Shown here: in pieces, positions 1 through 10,129 of the stretch
How the letters are laid out: each line of letters starts with the position of its first letter
Numbering within the stretch: position 1 is the stretch's first letter
From: Betaproteobacteria bacterium
GTDB lineage: Bacteria; Pseudomonadota; Gammaproteobacteria; Burkholderiales; Burkholderiaceae
Direction: 5' to 3'
DNA length: 64,000 nucleotides
NCBI GenBank assembly: GCA_009927445.1
Contig: RFMZ01000267.1
Coordinates: 20,005 to 84,004, forward strand
Position numbers and translations under genes: made by a program
Notes under the pieces: model-generated
The model's input: the letters and a program-made list of their open reading frames with translations, nothing else
What the model was told of the DNA's origin: nothing
Databases searched by the model: none

Positions 1-137
1 TACTCGGTTCTTTTGAAAAGTCCGTGATTTCCGCAGCTCTAGAGATTACACGTGGGCGGAAGGTGGAGGCGGCTGAGCGCTTAGGGATTGGTCGCAACAC
101 GATTACCCGCAAATTACAAGAGCTCGGGATTGATTAG
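1..137 (+). CDS. ntrC: NtrC nitrogen response regulator, C-terminal end (partial)
   Basis: An open frame enters from the left edge (first whole codon at base 3) and stops with TAG at 135-137. The visible 44 residues form a Fis-type helix-turn-helix: the segment AAERLGIGRNTITRKLQELG is the classic DNA-recognition helix pair of sigma-54 activators, and the ending KLQELGID matches NtrC (GlnG). The receiver and AAA+ domains lie outside the window. NtrC activates nitrogen-assimilation genes with sigma-54. The gene converges on xth with only two bases between the stop codons. Another NtrC-family activator is possible because only the HTH is seen. Confidence 0.75.
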   Translation, partial: LGSFEKSVISAALEITRGRKVEAAERLGIGRNTITRKLQELGID

Positions 138-139
138 TT

Positions 140-994
140 TTACGGTGCTAGAGTTTTGTTCAGCGTGAGGATAACGGGGGCGTGATCTGAGGGTTGTTCC
201 CACGTTCTTGGGGTTTTGTCGACCTCACATGCGGCGCAACTTCCTTGCAGGGCCTGATTGATGAGGATATGGTCGATCCGTACACCTGCATTACGTCGAA
301 AACCCATCATTCGGTAGTCCCACCAAGTAAAGGTTTTTGGTGGATGAGAAAACTGTCTAAGGGTATCAATTAGACCCATTTCTGCAAACTCAAAAAAGTA
401 TGCGCGCTCTTCTGGGGAGACTAGATTTTGGCCAATCCAAGCGGCAGGGTCGTGCACATCTTCGTCTCTTGGCGCGATATTAAAGTCCCCTAAAAGAACC
501 ACCCGTTGATGCTGTTCTAATTGGGTGTGCAGATAGGATTTCAGTGCCTTAAGCCAAGCCAACTTATAAGAAAACTTGTCAGTACCAGGCGCTTGACCGT
601 TTGGAAAGTAGCCACAGATGACGCGCAGTGGCGCCATGTTTTGGCAATGGATTGTGGCACTCAAAAGACGTTGCTGTTCATCTGGAAATCCAGGGATATT
701 GTTTTGGACTTGTAAAAAAGCTGTTTCAGGGTCTTGTGTTAAGGCGGTAAGAGCCGCGCGCCGGACGATAAGTGCTACGCCGTTATAGGTTTTTTGGCCT
801 AGAGCGATTGCCAGATACCCGGCATTTTCTAGTTCTTGATAGGGAAACTTTTCCGTTGTTAATTTGAGTTCTTGCAGACCTAGAATATCGATGGGTTTTT
901 TTTCTTGAGCGGTTTGCTCAAGCCACTGTATTAGGTGCGTAATTCGTACTTTAATCGAGTTCACATTCCAGGTGGCTAGCCGCAGTTGGTGCAT
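140..994 (-). CDS. xth: Exodeoxyribonuclease III
   Basis: A 284-residue endonuclease/exonuclease/phosphatase-fold protein, normal length for Xth. It acts on double-stranded DNA as 3'-5' exonuclease and apurinic/apyrimidinic endonuclease in base-excision repair. Visible motifs: WNVNSI near residue 9, LQELK with metal-binding Glu42, the central GDFNIAPRDEDVHDP, and the C-terminal SDHAPV with the catalytic Asp-His pair. The ATG overlaps the stop of prlC in a TAATG junction, so xth is probably translated as the last gene of the kinase-regulator-folD-prlC-xth unit. Confidence 0.95.
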   Translation of the reverse strand: MHQLRLATWNVNSIKVRITHLIQWLEQTAQEKKPIDILGLQELKLTTEKFPYQELENAGYLAIALGQKTYNGVALIVRRAALTALTQDPETAFLQVQNNIPGFPDEQQRLLSATIHCQNMAPLRVICGYFPNGQAPGTDKFSYKLAWLKALKSYLHTQLEQHQRVVLLGDFNIAPRDEDVHDPAAWIGQNLVSPEERAYFFEFAEMGLIDTLRQFSHPPKTFTWWDYRMMGFRRNAGVRIDHILINQALQGSCAACEVDKTPRTWEQPSDHAPVILTLNKTLAP

Positions 995-3099
995 TACGAT
1001 GCTTGGTCCATTAAGCCACCGTGACGAAGCAGGGCGTCGATTCGAGGGGGGCGCCCACGAAAGGCGGCAAAGGATTCAGCCGCAGGTCTACTACCCCCTA
1101 CTTCGAGGATTTCTTGTCGATATTTGATACCGACTTGTGGATTTAAGATTGAACCAAAAGAACTGAGCTGTTCCTCGAAAGCTGCAAAGGCATCAGCAGA
1201 CAGGACTTCTGCCCATTTGTAGCTATAGTAGCCAGCGGCGTAGCCACCGGCAAAAATATGGCTAAAGGTATTGATCCACCGCGATATATCCGCTTGCGGT
1301 AAAACATGTATTGCATCGTTGATTTTTTTAGCGAGGGTTAGGATGTCGCCATCGTTGGCTTTGGACGGATCAAAGTTGGCATGTAATTCCCAATCCACTG
1401 AAGCAAGAACAATTTGTCGCAAAGTAAATAAGCCATTTTGGAAGTTTTTAGCTGCGAGCATTTTGTCAAAGAGATCTTTTGGCAGTGGCTTTTGTGTATC
1501 TTGGTGTTTAGAAAGTTGTTCGATCACTTCATAATCCCAGCAGAAGTTTTCCATCAACTGGCTAGGCAGTTCGACAGCGTCCCATTCCACCCCATTAATT
1601 CCTGAGACGCCTAAAGTATCTACTTGGGTGAGGAGGTGGTGTAAGCCGTGTCCGAATTCATGAAAAAGAGTAATCACATCATCGTGATAAATCGTTGCGG
1701 GTTGGTGGGTGCCATCGGCATTTTTACTGGGAGCTGGAAAATTACACACTAAATATGCCACAGGTGTTTGAAGATCGTGGTTGGCTTGGCGCTGGCGGCT
1801 GCGGGCATCATCCATCCAGGCTCCTCCTCTTTTGCCAGAACGGGCATAGGGGTCTAGGTAGAAATGGGAAATGATTTGATTATGCTGATTTTGAACCTGA
1901 AAGGATTGCACATCGGGGTGCCAGACGGGTAGGTTCGTAGCTACGATTTTTACTTGTAAGACAGTTTCAATGACATGAAAAAGACCTGTGAGGACTTGGT
2001 CTAAAGGAAAGTATTGTTTGACTTCTTGCTCTGAGAAAAGATAGGTTTTTTGTTTGAGTTTTTCTGAGGCGTAAGTAATATCCCAAGGTTCAAGCGTGTC
2101 GAGTTGCAGGTGTTTGCGGGCAAATTCTTGCAGTTGCAAAAGGTCTTGTTCGGCGGGTTTTTTGGCACGTTGGCCAAAGTCTTGTAAAAAAGAGCTCACT
2201 TCTTCGACCGTATTTGCCATTTTGGGAACGATACTCAGTGTGGCGTAATTTTTCAGTCCAAGAAGATGGGCTTCTTGTTGGCGAAGTTGCAAGATTTGCA
2301 GCATGAGTTGGGTATTATCCCAAGCCTTGGATCCTAAGCCATAGATTGGGCCTAATTCTGAGGCTCTGGTGACATAGGCTTTATACATGAGTTCGCGCAG
2401 TGGGCGATGATCAGCGAGTTGCTGGATTGGAAAGTAAGAAGGAAAGTGTAGGCTAAACGCAAAACCGCTCAATTTTTTTTCTAAGGCGAGATCTTGGGCC
2501 GCGGTTAGTACTTCGGGCGGTAGTCCCTGCAAATGCGAGTCATCTTTTTCTAGATGAATGAAATGGTCAGTTGCGTCTAGGATATGGTCGGAATAATTTT
2601 TACAATACTTTGCTAAGTCCTGAGCAATTTTTGCAAAAATCGGTTTATCTGTTGGCGAGAGTTCTGCGCCCCCGAGTCGAAAGGATCTGAGGGTATTATC
2701 GATATCTTTTTTTTGGGCGGTGCTAAGGGCATCCCAAGCCGAGGAGCTTTGAAGCGTTTTATACCGTTCATAAAGTGCGATATTTTGGTTAAATGCGCTA
2801 CTAAAGGCGGTTACTTGGGGGAGCATTTTGGCATGTTCGGCCCTTAATTCAGGATAATCGGCCACGCTTGTTAGGTGGTTAACAACTCCCCATGCCCGAC
2901 CTAGAGCCTCATTTGCTTGTTCTAGAGGCGCAATTAAATTTTCCCAAGTTGGCTGATCTGATAACTTGGCAGCATGATTGAGGGCGGTAGTTGCTTCTTC
3001 GAGAAGTACTGAAATGGCTGGTGCGATATGTTCGGCCTTGATTTGCGAATAATCAGGCAAGTCATGGCCCATGGCCAGCAAGGGGTTATTTATCGGCAT
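994..3099 (-). CDS. prlC: Oligopeptidase A (M3 metallopeptidase)
   Basis: A 701-residue cytoplasmic zinc metallopeptidase of family M3, the usual length of oligopeptidase A, which degrades short peptides and cleaved signal peptides. The zinc-binding HEXXH is in FHEFGHGLHH in the C-terminal third, followed by the VEWDAVELPSQLMENF segment holding the third ligand (Glu). The N-terminal half is the helical clamp of the family. The ATG lies three bases downstream of the folD stop, and the stop overlaps the xth start, so translation is likely coupled on both sides. No signal peptide is seen. Confidence 0.95.
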   Translation of the reverse strand: MPINNPLLAMGHDLPDYSQIKAEHIAPAISVLLEEATTALNHAAKLSDQPTWENLIAPLEQANEALGRAWGVVNHLTSVADYPELRAEHAKMLPQVTAFSSAFNQNIALYERYKTLQSSSAWDALSTAQKKDIDNTLRSFRLGGAELSPTDKPIFAKIAQDLAKYCKNYSDHILDATDHFIHLEKDDSHLQGLPPEVLTAAQDLALEKKLSGFAFSLHFPSYFPIQQLADHRPLRELMYKAYVTRASELGPIYGLGSKAWDNTQLMLQILQLRQQEAHLLGLKNYATLSIVPKMANTVEEVSSFLQDFGQRAKKPAEQDLLQLQEFARKHLQLDTLEPWDITYASEKLKQKTYLFSEQEVKQYFPLDQVLTGLFHVIETVLQVKIVATNLPVWHPDVQSFQVQNQHNQIISHFYLDPYARSGKRGGAWMDDARSRQRQANHDLQTPVAYLVCNFPAPSKNADGTHQPATIYHDDVITLFHEFGHGLHHLLTQVDTLGVSGINGVEWDAVELPSQLMENFCWDYEVIEQLSKHQDTQKPLPKDLFDKMLAAKNFQNGLFTLRQIVLASVDWELHANFDPSKANDGDILTLAKKINDAIHVLPQADISRWINTFSHIFAGGYAAGYYSYKWAEVLSADAFAAFEEQLSSFGSILNPQVGIKYRQEILEVGGSRPAAESFAAFRGRPPRIDALLRHGGLMDQAS

Positions 3100-3102
3100 G
3101 AA

Positions 3103-3960
3103 TTAATTCTTTAAGTGGAGATGTTGGGCAGCTTCGAGGGTGTTTTGTAAAAGCATCGTGATTGTCATTGGGCCGACGCCTCCTGGAACTGGTGTAATCC
3201 AATTAGCGACGTATTTGACTTCGTCAAAATCGACATCACCGCACAATTTTCCATCAGGTAGGCGATTGATACCCACGTCGATCACAATTGCACCGGGTTT
3301 GACCATTTGGGCCGAAACCATTTTTGGCTTACCTGTCGCTACAACTAGGATATCTGCCTCTTTGGAATGGAAAGACAGGTCTCTTGTTTTGGAATTACAG
3401 AGAGTCACGGTTGCGCCGGCTTGTAGAAGGAGCATTGCCATGGGTTTGCCAACGATATTCGATGCCCCGATAATCACTGCTCGCGCCCCTCGAATCGGGT
3501 AATCGGTACTTTCTATCAGCGCCATACAACCATAGGGAGTACAGGGTTTAAAAAGTGGCTTACCAGTCATTAAGGCCCCGGCGTTAGCAACATGAAAACC
3601 GTCCACATCCTTTTTAGGATGAATTGCCTCAATGACGCTATGGCTGTCTATATGACTTGGTAAGGGCAATTGCACCAGAATCCCGTGGATTTGGGGATCC
3701 TGATTCAATATTGTAATTTGCCCAAGTAGTTCAGCTTGGCTGGTGTTTTGGGGGAGTTGGATGAGAACTGAGTGGATATTTGTGTCCTGACAGGCTTTAA
3801 TTTTATTGCGGACATAAATTTGGCTGGCAGGGTTCTCACCGACTAGGATTACTGCTAAACCTGGTTTAGTCCCTTTAGCAGCGAGGATAATGGCATTTGC
3901 GGCTATTTCAGTACGAATTTTTTTAGCCAAAAGATTACCATCTAATAATTTTGCAGGCAT
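3103..3960 (-). CDS. folD: Methylenetetrahydrofolate dehydrogenase/cyclohydrolase
   Basis: Bifunctional one-carbon enzyme that interconverts 5,10-methylene-, 5,10-methenyl- and 10-formyl-tetrahydrofolate in the cytoplasm. Family hallmarks: [10 protein letters not shown] with the catalytic lysine, the GILVQLPLP segment, the DVDGFH loop, the nucleotide-binding [13 protein letters not shown] and the C-terminal [11 protein letters not shown] place the start at the ATG at 3960 (MPAKLLDG, 285 residues), the normal family length and two bases past the regulator stop. A longer frame from 4008 would overlap the regulator and add 16 atypical residues. FolD between a two-component system and prlC is an ordering I recall from Burkholderiales. 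Confidence 0.95.
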   Translation of the reverse strand: MPAKLLDGNLLAKKIRTEIAANAIILAAKGTKPGLAVILVGENPASQIYVRNKIKACQDTNIHSVLIQLPQNTSQAELLGQITILNQDPQIHGILVQLPLPSHIDSHSVIEAIHPKKDVDGFHVANAGALMTGKPLFKPCTPYGCMALIESTDYPIRGARAVIIGASNIVGKPMAMLLLQAGATVTLCNSKTRDLSFHSKEADILVVATGKPKMVSAQMVKPGAIVIDVGINRLPDGKLCGDVDFDEVKYVANWITPVPGGVGPMTITMLLQNTLEAAQHLHLKN

Positions 3961-3961
3961 A

Positions 3962-4603
3962 TTAAATGGTACTTTTTTCCGAAAGGGCAAGGCGTAGGAG
4001 ATCTGCAACTGTACTGACGTTCAATTTTTCCATAATATTGGCTCGGTGCGCTTCGACAGTTTTAATCGAAATAGTTAGATCATCAGCGATTTGCTTATTG
4101 AGGCGACCAGCGACGATGCGTTCCAAGACTTGTCTTTCACGTCCCGTCAGTTTATTAAGAAGGCCTTGATTTGTTTTTTGATTCGAGGCGTCTTTGTAAG
4201 CTACTCGAGCGACGGCCAGCATTTTCTCGACGAGAGCTTGGAGTTCGTTTTCTTTAAAAGGTTTTTCAATAAAGTCAATAGCGCCTTTTTTCATAGTGGT
4301 CACCGCCATTGAGACATCACCGTGTCCAGTGATAAATGAAATGGGCATGGGGATAGCCAGGCTAAGTAATTGCTCTTGTAGTTCAAGACCAGACATCCCA
4401 GGCATACGTACGTCCAGAATAGCGCAAGCTGTCACATCTCGATCAGGCCCTACAACGGCTTGTAAAAAACGATCTGCACTGGCATAGCACCGAACGAGAT
4501 AACCGTTACTTTCGAGGAGCCAGCTGAGCGAATCACGGACAGCTTCATCATCATCGACAACATAAATAATTTCACGTGTTTTATCAGTGTGAGCAACATT
4601 CAT
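3962..4603 (-). CDS. FixJ/NarL-type response regulator
   Basis: A 213-residue regulator with an N-terminal receiver domain (acidic cluster VVDDDE near residue 15, phosphoacceptor Asp64 in LDVRMPG, Lys in IEKPFKENE) and a C-terminal LuxR-type HTH ([13 protein letters not shown] ... NKQIADDL ... [14 protein letters not shown]). This layout is the FixJ/TodT/TtrR family, which dimerises on phosphorylation and activates transcription. Its kinase lies immediately upstream, 67 bases away, on the same strand. Targets cannot be read from the sequence; linkage to aceEF suggests carbon, oxygen or redox control, which is inference only. Confidence 0.92.
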   Translation of the reverse strand: MNVAHTDKTREIIYVVDDDEAVRDSLSWLLESNGYLVRCYASADRFLQAVVGPDRDVTACAILDVRMPGMSGLELQEQLLSLAIPMPISFITGHGDVSMAVTTMKKGAIDFIEKPFKENELQALVEKMLAVARVAYKDASNQKTNQGLLNKLTGRERQVLERIVAGRLNKQIADDLTISIKTVEAHRANIMEKLNVSTVADLLRLALSEKSTI

Positions 4604-4670
4604 CTGGCTAACCTTTATAGAATTTCTTAAAGTGTATCTCGAATTGTAAATTACTCAAAAAAAACTTTCC

Positions 4671-7253
4671 TTAAGCAGAATTTTGAGAGCTGATTTCGGG
4701 TAATTGATCAACACTCGACGGGAGTAGTTCAACGTGTTCAATCGGGAGTAGAATCGTAAAGGTACAGCCAAGATTTTTAGGCGTAATTGCTAATTGCCCA
4801 ATTTTTGGAAGGTTATTTTCGCCCCAAAGTCGCCCTTGATGTGATTCGATGATTGACCGACAAATATTGAGGCCCATACCCATACCCTCATACTTTGTAC
4901 TAAAAAAAGGCTCATAAATTTGGGACATGGATTGCGCTGGAATACCCTCACCAGAGTCGATAATTTTGATACGCAGCATGGGACTAGACTGGTCAAAATC
5001 AATGTCTGCTTTAAGTTGAATCGGTTTAGCGATGCCTCGGGAGTGGCGTGGGATTGCTATGCGCATACTATCAATACTATTTTTTAATAAATTAATTAAA
5101 ACTTGCTCGATCAAGATCGGATCGACAAAACATTCCGGCAGGTTCGGTGTAATGATTAATTCAATTAACAGGCCTTGGCGTTTTGCTTCAATGTCAGCAA
5201 GCTCGATAGACTGTTCGATAATTTGGTGAATTTTACAAGACTGCCTTTGTGGCGCACTCCGTTTTACAAAGTTACGGATACGTTGAATGATTGTGCCAGC
5301 GCGCAGGGCTTGCGCACTTGCTTTTTCAATAGCCGGCAAGATTTCTTCGGTGAGTTGGAGGTCGTGTCGATTCTTTAGTCGACTAATTGCACCCATACAA
5401 TAATTATTAATAGCTGCTAGTGGTTGGTTTAATTCATGCGCGATGGAGGAGGCCATTTCTCCCATGGTAGTCAGTCGGCTAGAGAATTGGATGCGTTCCT
5501 CTTGGGTTCTCAGGCGATCTTCGGTTGCTCGTCGATCGGTAATATCGATGGTGATAAGCAGTTGAGCGAGGTGGCCATCGGTCCATGGAATATAGCGTCG
5601 CCGCACCTCATACCAATTCGGTTTATCGATAATTTGTACTTCTCTTGAATCACCGATGATGGGTGTGAGGACTGAGGATGGTAAGCCGGCGAAGCCATCT
5701 ATGCTATCGTCTTCACTATCGATATTGCTACTTGACATGGCCTCATCACCGAGCAAAAGTTGGTGTGCTTGAGAGGTGTTATCAAACATTTCTCGATAGA
5801 GATCATTCGTAAAAAGTAATTCACCGGTCTTTGGGTTTACTACAGAGATTGCTGCAGTAAGTCCCTCCAGTACGGTGACGAAACGTTGTTGTGATGCGGC
5901 TAATTCCTCTCGAATTTTGCGTGGCTCCGAGATATCGATGAGGGAAGTAATCCAGCCAGTTTGTTGGTTCCGTGCATCGAGGAGTGGGGAGACAAAATTA
6001 CGAACGGCAATTTTTTTTCCTTCCTTTGTCGTAATGGTTGCTTCGATAGTCTCTGGTAAGCCGGATGTTGAATTGAACGCCGTTTCTAATTTACTACTAT
6101 TTGCTGAAATTTCTTCATCGCTAGACCAGAACGGAAAAGGGGGCATTCGACCTATTAATTCAGGCGCGGTCCAGCCGACCATTTTGCAAAAAGCTGGATT
6201 GACGTAATTAATTTTTCCATCCAGGTCATGCACACGCAGACCGACTGGCATGGACTCTTCGATGGCTAGACGAAAATTCGTTTCTTTAATCAGGTTTCGT
6301 TCGATATCTTGCCGCTTTTTCATTTGCCACCAGATCGACCAAAAGCTCCAAATCACATACGAGCTAAGGCCAACGACTAACCATAAAAGCATTGCATAAG
6401 TTAGGTTATTGGGAATGGGGTAGCTTTCTCCTTGCAGGATTAAATTATCTGGTAATTTGGATAATTTAATTTGATGAATGGCATGTTCTTTTGCTAGGCT
6501 ACGTTGATTTACGCTATATAGAACTTGGCCTTTATCGTTGATGATGGAGAAGCGATGTCTATTTTGGAGCTCTTTTGGAATGATGCGATTGATGAGTTTG
6601 GGTAATGAATAGAGAACGGCAATATGTTGATCTGCTCCGGAATATTTAGTGGTGGGCTGAACATACCAAAACACGATTGCCCGTTCACGGTTCGCGTTTT
6701 CGTTTTTACTTTTAGGATTTAACTGGATTAAAGGTCCATAAATGCTGCGCGAGGAGGTAATTGCATCCTTGAGGGTATTTTGTAGATTTGCATTCAGTTC
6801 AATGAGGTTATTTGTTTCTAGGGCCCAGTCATTATCAGTAATGACTGGCATGGCGACAGTTTTAGACTGATTGGCTGAAATCAATTGAATTTGAAGAATT
6901 TCTGGGTGGCGATTGAGTTGCTCGCTCAGGCGTTGATCGTATTGTCGCGCTGTTTTGTTTTCTTGACTATTCGATGATTTGCTAAAAATTTGAAACTCTT
7001 CTTCATTCTCTTCAAAGTTCACTTGGATGCGTTGTTCGGCATAAGCAACTTCTCGAAAGAGCGCTAGATCAGCCTGATCTTTTTCTTGATTATTCAGAAT
7101 CCAGAGAATCAAGAACATAGTTGCCATAAACAAGATGATTGCTATTAACGGCGTATAGAGAAAATCAATCGATTGTTGTGAGCTTTTCTTCTGGGTGTTT
7201 AAGCGCGACCAGAGTCGAATGGACTTGGGCAGAAAGGGTAGGTTTCTTGACAT
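4671..7253 (-). CDS. Membrane PAS sensor histidine kinase
   Basis: An 860-residue FixL-like kinase. Order: short cytoplasmic tail, transmembrane segment near residues 34-54, a periplasmic sensor of about 230 residues, a second transmembrane segment near 285-310, two PAS domains (about 325-445 and 455-570), a HisKA domain with phospho-acceptor His606 in SSIAHELNQP, and HATPase_c with the N box (INLLKNSIDSM) and G boxes (DSGEGIP, GMGMGLNIC). It should phosphorylate the regulator next door. The periplasmic domain shows no family I recognise, and no haem-ligand pattern is evident in the PAS domains, so the signal is unknown. It diverges from aceE over a 159-base gap. Confidence 0.92.
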   Translation of the reverse strand: MSRNLPFLPKSIRLWSRLNTQKKSSQQSIDFLYTPLIAIILFMATMFLILWILNNQEKDQADLALFREVAYAEQRIQVNFEENEEEFQIFSKSSNSQENKTARQYDQRLSEQLNRHPEILQIQLISANQSKTVAMPVITDNDWALETNNLIELNANLQNTLKDAITSSRSIYGPLIQLNPKSKNENANRERAIVFWYVQPTTKYSGADQHIAVLYSLPKLINRIIPKELQNRHRFSIINDKGQVLYSVNQRSLAKEHAIHQIKLSKLPDNLILQGESYPIPNNLTYAMLLWLVVGLSSYVIWSFWSIWWQMKKRQDIERNLIKETNFRLAIEESMPVGLRVHDLDGKINYVNPAFCKMVGWTAPELIGRMPPFPFWSSDEEISANSSKLETAFNSTSGLPETIEATITTKEGKKIAVRNFVSPLLDARNQQTGWITSLIDISEPRKIREELAASQQRFVTVLEGLTAAISVVNPKTGELLFTNDLYREMFDNTSQAHQLLLGDEAMSSSNIDSEDDSIDGFAGLPSSVLTPIIGDSREVQIIDKPNWYEVRRRYIPWTDGHLAQLLITIDITDRRATEDRLRTQEERIQFSSRLTTMGEMASSIAHELNQPLAAINNYCMGAISRLKNRHDLQLTEEILPAIEKASAQALRAGTIIQRIRNFVKRSAPQRQSCKIHQIIEQSIELADIEAKRQGLLIELIITPNLPECFVDPILIEQVLINLLKNSIDSMRIAIPRHSRGIAKPIQLKADIDFDQSSPMLRIKIIDSGEGIPAQSMSQIYEPFFSTKYEGMGMGLNICRSIIESHQGRLWGENNLPKIGQLAITPKNLGCTFTILLPIEHVELLPSSVDQLPEISSQNSA

Positions 7254-7356
7254 AAATACTATTTTGCTTGAACCTTGTAATTTAAGTACATTTATTAAGA
7301 ATTTATAGAATAAAGTTTCATAATGTAAAAAATCATGCCAAGATGTGAAAAATAAC

Positions 7357-7385
7357 TTGTCAATCTGTTCTGAGCTTTTTAGAAT
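7357..7385 (+). promoter_or_regulatory. Sigma-70 promoter of the aceE operon
   Basis: A TTGTCA -35 box (7357-7362), a 17-base spacer and a TAGAAT -10 box (7380-7385) form a near-consensus promoter. Transcription would begin near 7392, about 20 bases before the aceE ATG at 7413, which has a good AAGGAG ribosome site. No clear PdhR-type operator was seen around it. Confidence 0.6.
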
Positions 7386-7412
7386 TAATTGTGTTTATAA
7401 AAGGAGATCAAT

Positions 7413-10118
7413 ATGGCAGCACTTCCAAAAAGTGGTAACTCGGACATAGCACACGATCAGTTAGCTGATTTTGATCCGGTTGAAACACGCGAGTGGTTGG
7501 ACGCCATGGCGGGCGTGATCGCCACCGAAGGGACTGAACGCGCTGCCTATTTAATTGATCAGCAAATATCGTTTGCGCGGGTCAATGGCGTTGATCAGCC
7601 ATTTCATGCCCAGACGCCTTATATCAATACTATTCCGGTTGATCGCCAAGCCCGCATTCCGGGAGATCAGGAGATTGAGCATCGCATTCGTTCGTATACA
7701 CGCTGGAATGCCATGGCGATGGTTTTGCGTGCGAACCAGGACACGAATGTGGGTGGGCATATCTCTTCTTTTCAGTCTGCCGCAACCTTATATGATGTAG
7801 GTTACAACCACTTTTGGCATGCGCCATCCGAGCAGCATGGTGGAGACTTGATTTTTGTGCAGGGTCATTCTGCCCCGGGTATTTATGCTCGAGCGTATAT
7901 GTTGGGGCGGTTAAGTGATGAGCAGTTGAATCATTTCCGACAAGAAGTTGATGGTAAAGGGATATCGAGTTACCCACATCCTTGGTTAATGAAGGATTTC
8001 TGGCAGTTTCCGACCGTCTCAATGGGTCTTGGTCCGATCATGGCCATATATCAAGCGCGATTTATGCGTTATTTGCAAGATCGTGGGTTTGCGCAGACTG
8101 AGGGTAGAAAGGTTTGGGCATTTCTTGGGGATGGCGAAACGGATGAGCCGGAGTCCTTGGGTGCGATTGGAATGGCTGGACGTGAAAAATTAGATAATTT
8201 AATTTTTGTAATCAACTGCAATTTACAGCGTCTAGATGGCCCTGTGCGAGGCAACGGTAGCATTATTCAAGAATTAGAAACAGAGTTTAGAGGGTCTGGT
8301 TGGAATGTCATCAAGGTGGTTTGGGGGACGCATTGGGACGCGTTATTTGCACGCGACAAAAAGGGCTTGTTGATGAAACGTCTGGCTGAGATTGTCGACG
8401 GTGAGTATCAGGCCATGAAGGCTAAGAATGGCGCGTATGTGAGAGCCCACGTCTTTAATACGCCAGAGTTACAAAATCTGGTGGCTGACTGGTCAGACGA
8501 TGATATATGGAATTTAAATCGGGGTGGGCATGACCCACATAAAGTATTTGCAGCCTTTCATTCGGCGGTGCACCACAAGGGCCAACCAACCCTCATTCTA
8601 GCCAAAACGATTAAGGGTTACGGCATGGGCGCTTCGGGTGAAGCGATGAATATTGCGCATCAGCAGAAAAAAATGAACATTGAGGATGTGCGGGCTTTTA
8701 GAGATCGTTTTCAGTTACCGATCCCAAACGATCAACTGGAGTCTTTACCTTATTTAAAATTTGCCGATGGTAGTCCTGAGTTAGATTACATGCGGGCCAG
8801 GCGGATGGAGCTAGGTGGTTATTTGCCCCAGCGCCGCACGCATGCGAAGTCTTTGCCGGTGCCAAGTTTAGAGATTTTTAAACCCCTTTTAGAAGCAACC
8901 GTTGAGGGACGTGAAATTTCTACGACGATGGCTTTTGTGCGTTTACTCAACATGGTCGTAAAAGATAAGATCATTGGACAACGGGTTGTGCCAATTGTTC
9001 CAGACGAGTCTAGAACTTTTGGTATGGAAGGGATGTTTAGGCAGTTAGGTATTTGGAGTCATGTCGGCCAGCTGTATGAGCCACAGGACAAAGACCAGTT
9101 GATGTTTTACAAGGAAGATCAACATGGGCAAATACTACAAGAGGGTATTAATGAAGCTGGCGCGATGTGTGATTGGATTGCTGCAGCCACTTCCTACTCG
9201 ACGCATGGCGAGCCGATGTTACCTTTTTATATTTTTTACTCCATGTTTGGTTTTCAACGCATTGGGGATTTGGCTTGGGCCGCAGGCGATATGCGCTCGC
9301 GGGGATTTTTGTTAGGCGGCACAGCTGGTAGAACCACGCTCAATGGTGAGGGTTTGCAGCATGAGGATGGCCATAGTCATTTATGGAGTGGTGCGATTCC
9401 TAATTGTGTTAGTTATGATCCGACCTTTGCTTTTGAGTTGGCGGTAGTGATTCAAGATGGGATGCGTCGCATGATGACGGATCAGGAAGATATCTACTAT
9501 TACATTACCCTCATGAATGAAAATTACGCTCATCCGGCCATGCCAAAGGGGAGCGAAAAGAATATTTTAAAGGGCATGTATCACTTAGATTCGGTTGGCT
9601 CAGCCAAAGCTCCATTACGGGTTCAGTTGCTTGGTAGTGGTACTATTTTTAGAGAGGTCATGGCAGCTGCGCAATTACTTCAAGATGACTGGGGTGTTGC
9701 TTCGGATTTGTGGAGTTGTCCAAGTTTTACCGAGCTCAGTCGTGATATCCATCGGGTCAATCGGACTAATTTGCTCAACCCTACTAGCAAGCCAAAGAAG
9801 TCGCATGTCGAGGAGTGTTTGGTTCAATTTAATGGGCCGGTGATCGCAGCGACGGATTATGTGCGGTTATTTGCCGAGCAAATTCGGCCGGCGATTCAGC
9901 AGTTGGGTCGGACATACATGGTCCTAGGAACAGATGGTTTTGGTCGATCTGATACGCGAGAGAATTTACGCCATTTCTTTGAGGTTGATCGTCATTGGGT
10001 AACAATTACTGCCCTCAAGTCTTTAGCTGATCTTGGACAAATTGAGACGAAAGTTGTGGCCCAAGCGATTAAAAAATATGGTTTAGATATTACCAAGCCT
10101 AATCCAATGTCGGTCTAA
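7413..10118 (+). CDS. aceE: Pyruvate dehydrogenase E1, homodimeric type
   Basis: A 901-residue thiamine-diphosphate enzyme that decarboxylates pyruvate and transfers the acetyl group to lipoyl-E2. It is the single-chain gammaproteobacterial/betaproteobacterial type, of normal length. The ThDP/Mg motif starts at GDG 239-241 (GDGETDEPE) and ends at VINCNLQRLDGP. DRFQLPI and the C-terminal GTDGFGRSDTRENLRHFFEVD are typical of AceE. It heads the aceE-aceF-lpdA operon, with 11 bases to aceF. Start: ATG after AAGGAG. Confidence 0.98.
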   Translation: MAALPKSGNSDIAHDQLADFDPVETREWLDAMAGVIATEGTERAAYLIDQQISFARVNGVDQPFHAQTPYINTIPVDRQARIPGDQEIEHRIRSYTRWNAMAMVLRANQDTNVGGHISSFQSAATLYDVGYNHFWHAPSEQHGGDLIFVQGHSAPGIYARAYMLGRLSDEQLNHFRQEVDGKGISSYPHPWLMKDFWQFPTVSMGLGPIMAIYQARFMRYLQDRGFAQTEGRKVWAFLGDGETDEPESLGAIGMAGREKLDNLIFVINCNLQRLDGPVRGNGSIIQELETEFRGSGWNVIKVVWGTHWDALFARDKKGLLMKRLAEIVDGEYQAMKAKNGAYVRAHVFNTPELQNLVADWSDDDIWNLNRGGHDPHKVFAAFHSAVHHKGQPTLILAKTIKGYGMGASGEAMNIAHQQKKMNIEDVRAFRDRFQLPIPNDQLESLPYLKFADGSPELDYMRARRMELGGYLPQRRTHAKSLPVPSLEIFKPLLEATVEGREISTTMAFVRLLNMVVKDKIIGQRVVPIVPDESRTFGMEGMFRQLGIWSHVGQLYEPQDKDQLMFYKEDQHGQILQEGINEAGAMCDWIAAATSYSTHGEPMLPFYIFYSMFGFQRIGDLAWAAGDMRSRGFLLGGTAGRTTLNGEGLQHEDGHSHLWSGAIPNCVSYDPTFAFELAVVIQDGMRRMMTDQEDIYYYITLMNENYAHPAMPKGSEKNILKGMYHLDSVGSAKAPLRVQLLGSGTIFREVMAAAQLLQDDWGVASDLWSCPSFTELSRDIHRVNRTNLLNPTSKPKKSHVEECLVQFNGPVIAATDYVRLFAEQIRPAIQQLGRTYMVLGTDGFGRSDTRENLRHFFEVDRHWVTITALKSLADLGQIETKVVAQAIKKYGLDITKPNPMSV

Positions 10119-10129
10119 GGGAGCCTAGC

